The notes under the pieces: model-generated
Database searches by the model: none
Seen by the model: only the letters and a program-made list of their open reading frames with translations
Told to the model about the DNA's origin: nothing
Shown here: positions 6,607-8,953 of the stretch, in pieces
Position numbering within the stretch: position 1 is the first letter of the stretch
Layout of the letters: every line of letters begins with the position of its first letter
Position numbers and translations under genes: made by a program
Origin: a bacterium
Lineage (GTDB): Bacteria; Bacteroidota; Ignavibacteria; Kapaibacteriales; UBA2268
NCBI GenBank assembly: GCA_030426865.1
Contig: JAUHXN010000105.1
Coordinates: 1 to 8,953, forward strand
Direction of reading: 5' to 3'
Length of the DNA: 8,953 bases

Positions 6607-8685
6607 TTACATACCAAGTGAATTGAATATAAACTTCCATTGCAAATATGTATTCTCTACTTGCTTATCTATTGATTGACCACTACCATGACCAGAATCA
6701 AAATCAACAAATAAAAATACGTCATTTTCTTGTCCTGGGTTGTTTTGTAAAGCAGCCGCAAACTTCTTAGCATGAAGTGGATCTACTCTTGTATCATTCT
6801 CTCCAGCTTTGACTAAAGTAATTGGATAGTTTACTCCTTGTTGTATATTGTGATAAGGAGAATAGGGTCTAATAAACTCATAATCTTCTGCCTTATCAGG
6901 GTCACCATATTCAGGAATCCAATATCTTGCAATTAAGAATTTATGATATCTTAACATATCTAGTAATGGAACTGCAACTATTGCAGATTTGAATAATTCA
7001 GGTCTTTGTATTAAACACGCACCAGTTAATAAACCTCCATTCGATCCGCCTAAGATACAAAGCTTTTCAGAACTAGTATAATTTTCTGATATAAGATATT
7101 CTGCTGCTGATATGAAGTCATTAAAAACATTTTGTTTTCTTTCTAACATACCATCTTTATGCCAGCTTTCACCATATTCACTGCCACCTCTGAGGCATGC
7201 AACAGCATAAATTCCACCTCTATTGATGAAAGAAGCTTTATCCCCTAAAAATGATGGTCCCATAGAGATATTAAAACCACCATAACCGTATAACAATGTT
7301 GGATTAGTACCATCTAGCTCGATATCTTTTCTATGGGAAATAAATAAAGGTACCATAGTTCCATCTAATGATTTATATTTAATCATTTTAGAAACAATAT
7401 TATCAGTATTTATTGGTAATTCATCTTGATAATAAAACTCCCATTCAAGGGTCTTCCCATCAAGTTTATATAACTTTGCAGGGCTAGTAAAAGTAGATAG
7501 ACTAACAAATAGTGTATTCATTTCTTCATTGTAACTCATACCAGAAACATCTCCAAATTCAGGTGTCTCAACTTCTTTGATATAATTACCATCGAAATCA
7601 TAAGCAGCAATATGACTCAGAACATCTTTTTTGTACATTATCAATACATAATCAGATGTAAAAGTAAATCCTTCTAATACAGTCTCTTTTTCTGGGTAAA
7701 ACTCATACCAATTTTCGAATTCAGGTTTATCAATATCAGTTACATAAATTTTAAAATTTGGTGCATTATAATTTGATTGAAAGTAAATTTTGTCCTTATG
7801 AACATCAGGAAATGAACGAAACTCTTTTGAACTAAAAATTGTTTTAGGCTCATTTTTATCTTCTTGTTTTCTAACTTTTAATGTGTTAGAATAGAAGTCA
7901 CCTTGACTAAAGAAAGTTAAACCACCATGCTTTGTGTCCCAAACACTTGCTACATCTTTTGCATCACTAGGTTCAGCAAGTAAAATATCTTTATCTCTAC
8001 TAGTACCAAGTTTATGTTTATATACCTGAATTGGTTTTTGGTTATCTATCATATCTCGAGTTTGCTTAGTGATGTAAGCGTAGATCTCATCTTTTGCGAA
8101 TCTAAAAGATCTGAGTCCAGTAATTTCTTTGCCTATTTGTTTTCCAGTTTTCGAATCAATTAATCTGTAAGTATCTATTTCATCACCTTTATACTGAGTC
8201 CCAATAGATATAATATTGCCATCTTCAGTAAAACTCATACCTGATAAAGATGTATTTCCAGTTTTATCTAAATCAATAGGGGAGAACAGTTTTATTTCTT
8301 CACCATCTATAATAGTATAAAGTGTGTTATGTTGTTCACCTTTTTTTCGTGCATAGAAGAATTCTCTTTCTGCTCTAAAAAAAGGTGCACTTCTATAATC
8401 TCTATCGTTAAGTGCTTTGATTTCATCTTTTAAACCTTTTATATCCTTTCCATTGTTAAGTATATAGTCAACTGTAGATTTATGTTGAGATTCCGACCAA
8501 GCCCTTACTTCAGGGTCAGATTTATCCTCTAACCATCTATAATCATCTTTGATAACTTCACCATGAAGAGTATCAAAAACAGAAATAACTTTAGTTTTTG
8601 GGGGCTGATAATCCGTCATTTCAATTCCTAATAGGTTTGTAAATGCTAATGCATATAATAAAGTGGCTATTGATATTTTAAACAT
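6607..8685 (-). CDS. Secreted prolyl oligopeptidase family protein (peptidase family S9A)
   Basis: The 692-residue protein has the usual length for prolyl oligopeptidase, a serine peptidase cleaving short peptides after proline. The N-terminus MFKISIATLLYALAFTNLLG looks like a Sec signal peptide with no lipobox Cys, so a periplasmic location is likely. The N-terminal family motif DDYRWLED is at 47-54. Residues about 85-435 would be the beta-propeller that limits substrate size. The alpha/beta-hydrolase domain follows, with YGYGGFNIS (466-474), LRGGSEYGESWH (498-509) and the nucleophile elbow GGSNGG, giving Ser548. Asp631 in ENDTRVDPLH and His666 in SGHGSG complete the triad, and Arg633 matches the substrate-binding Arg of the family. 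The frame is intact. ATG 8683-8685 is chosen because it includes the signal peptide; Met23 would give a cytoplasmic form. It lies 35 bp after mutS2 and probably shares its transcript. Substrates are not known; peptide scavenging is inferred. Confidence 0.92.
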   Translation of the reverse strand: MFKISIATLLYALAFTNLLGIEMTDYQPPKTKVISVFDTLHGEVIKDDYRWLEDKSDPEVRAWSESQHKSTVDYILNNGKDIKGLKDEIKALNDRDYRSAPFFRAEREFFYARKKGEQHNTLYTIIDGEEIKLFSPIDLDKTGNTSLSGMSFTEDGNIISIGTQYKGDEIDTYRLIDSKTGKQIGKEITGLRSFRFAKDEIYAYITKQTRDMIDNQKPIQVYKHKLGTSRDKDILLAEPSDAKDVASVWDTKHGGLTFFSQGDFYSNTLKVRKQEDKNEPKTIFSSKEFRSFPDVHKDKIYFQSNYNAPNFKIYVTDIDKPEFENWYEFYPEKETVLEGFTFTSDYVLIMYKKDVLSHIAAYDFDGNYIKEVETPEFGDVSGMSYNEEMNTLFVSLSTFTSPAKLYKLDGKTLEWEFYYQDELPINTDNIVSKMIKYKSLDGTMVPLFISHRKDIELDGTNPTLLYGYGGFNISMGPSFLGDKASFINRGGIYAVACLRGGSEYGESWHKDGMLERKQNVFNDFISAAEYLISENYTSSEKLCILGGSNGGLLTGACLIQRPELFKSAIVAVPLLDMLRYHKFLIARYWIPEYGDPDKAEDYEFIRPYSPYHNIQQGVNYPITLVKAGENDTRVDPLHAKKFAAALQNNPGQENDVFLFVDFDSGHGSGQSIDKQVENTYLQWKFIFNSLGM

Positions 8686-8720
8686 TCTGAACTCTAAATT
8701 TATTAATAATTATTCCTTAT

Positions 8721-8953
8721 TTAAATTAGTTCTAAAACAGTGACGCCTTCACCGCCTTCAGCTAAATTTCCATTTCTAAATGATTTGATCGAAGTTTGCA
8801 TCTTTAAGTATTCATGAATTGCTTGTCTTAAAGCACCTGTACCTTTACCGTGTAAAATAGTAAGGAAAGGTAACCCGGCTATAACGGCATCGTTTAGAAA
8901 ACTCTCTACTATTGCAATAGCGTCATTAACTCTTTCACCTCTGACATCTATTC
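8721..8953 (-). CDS. mutS2: MutS2 C-terminal Smr domain (partial, 5' end outside window)
   Basis: The last 76 codons before TAA (8721-8723) read IDVRGERVNDAIAIVESF, then LPFLTILHGKGTGALRQAI, then IKSFRNGNLAEGGEGVTVLEL. The LDxRG motif (here IDVRG) and HGKGTG are the signature of the Smr nuclease domain, and the ending SFR.G...EGG.GVTV.EL is specific to the MutS2 C-terminus. MutS2 is a MutS-like ATPase without a mismatch-binding domain. It has been linked to suppression of homologous recombination and, in some bacteria, to rescue of collided ribosomes. The ATPase part lies beyond the right edge. The visible part is intact, and the peptidase gene starts 35 bp downstream. Confidence 0.93.
   Translation of the reverse strand, partial: IDVRGERVNDAIAIVESFLNDAVIAGLPFLTILHGKGTGALRQAIHEYLKMQTSIKSFRNGNLAEGGEGVTVLELI

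Noticed and set aside
8617..8619. Alternative start of the peptidase at Met23 (MTDYQPPKTK)
   Set aside because: The 22 residues before it form a good signal peptide in the same frame, so the upstream ATG is preferred, although a cytoplasmic form cannot be excluded.
1..8953. Mobile element, CRISPR array, defence island or new multigene system
   Set aside because: No transposase or integrase motifs, regularly spaced repeats, target-site duplications or composition jumps were seen; the genes are ordinary chromosomal types apart from the large secreted protein.

Overview
The window is AT-rich and looks like a chromosomal piece of a bacterium from the Bacteroidota/Chlorobi (FCB) group. The main sign is a very large extracellular-type protein ending in a type IX secretion (T9SS) C-terminal sorting domain with the YPNPTSG signature. 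No clear Shine-Dalgarno sequences precede the starts I could judge, which also fits that group. The architecture of the large protein (TIM-barrel-like segment, long beta-rich part, T9SS tail) suggests a lineage near Kapabacteria/Ignavibacteria, but that placement is inference only.

Layout. Positions 2-3760 (+) carry one large secreted-protein gene that enters from the left edge and is cut by a single in-frame TAA at 761-763. The two halves are in the same reading frame. Positions 3761-4196 are non-coding and hold two well-formed intrinsic terminators in tandem. Positions 4197-6555 (+) carry a membrane-anchored hybrid sensor histidine kinase (TM helix, three PAS domains, HisKA/HATPase, receiver) that is broken by a +1 frameshift between 4939 and 4970, inside the second PAS domain. 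A hairpin over the kinase stop codon separates it from a convergent minus-strand pair: an intact secreted prolyl oligopeptidase (6607-8685) and, upstream of it, the C-terminal Smr domain of MutS2 (8721-8953, running off the right edge).

How the genes relate. The minus-strand pair is closely spaced (about 35 bp) and is probably cotranscribed, though the two proteins have no obvious shared job. The two plus-strand genes are independent units, each bounded by terminators. I see no sign of a mobile element, CRISPR array, tRNA/rRNA, defence system or other new multigene system. The notable signal is that both plus-strand genes carry exactly one reading-frame lesion while the prolyl oligopeptidase is intact. 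This means either recent gene decay or point errors in the sequence, and sequence alone cannot decide between them.
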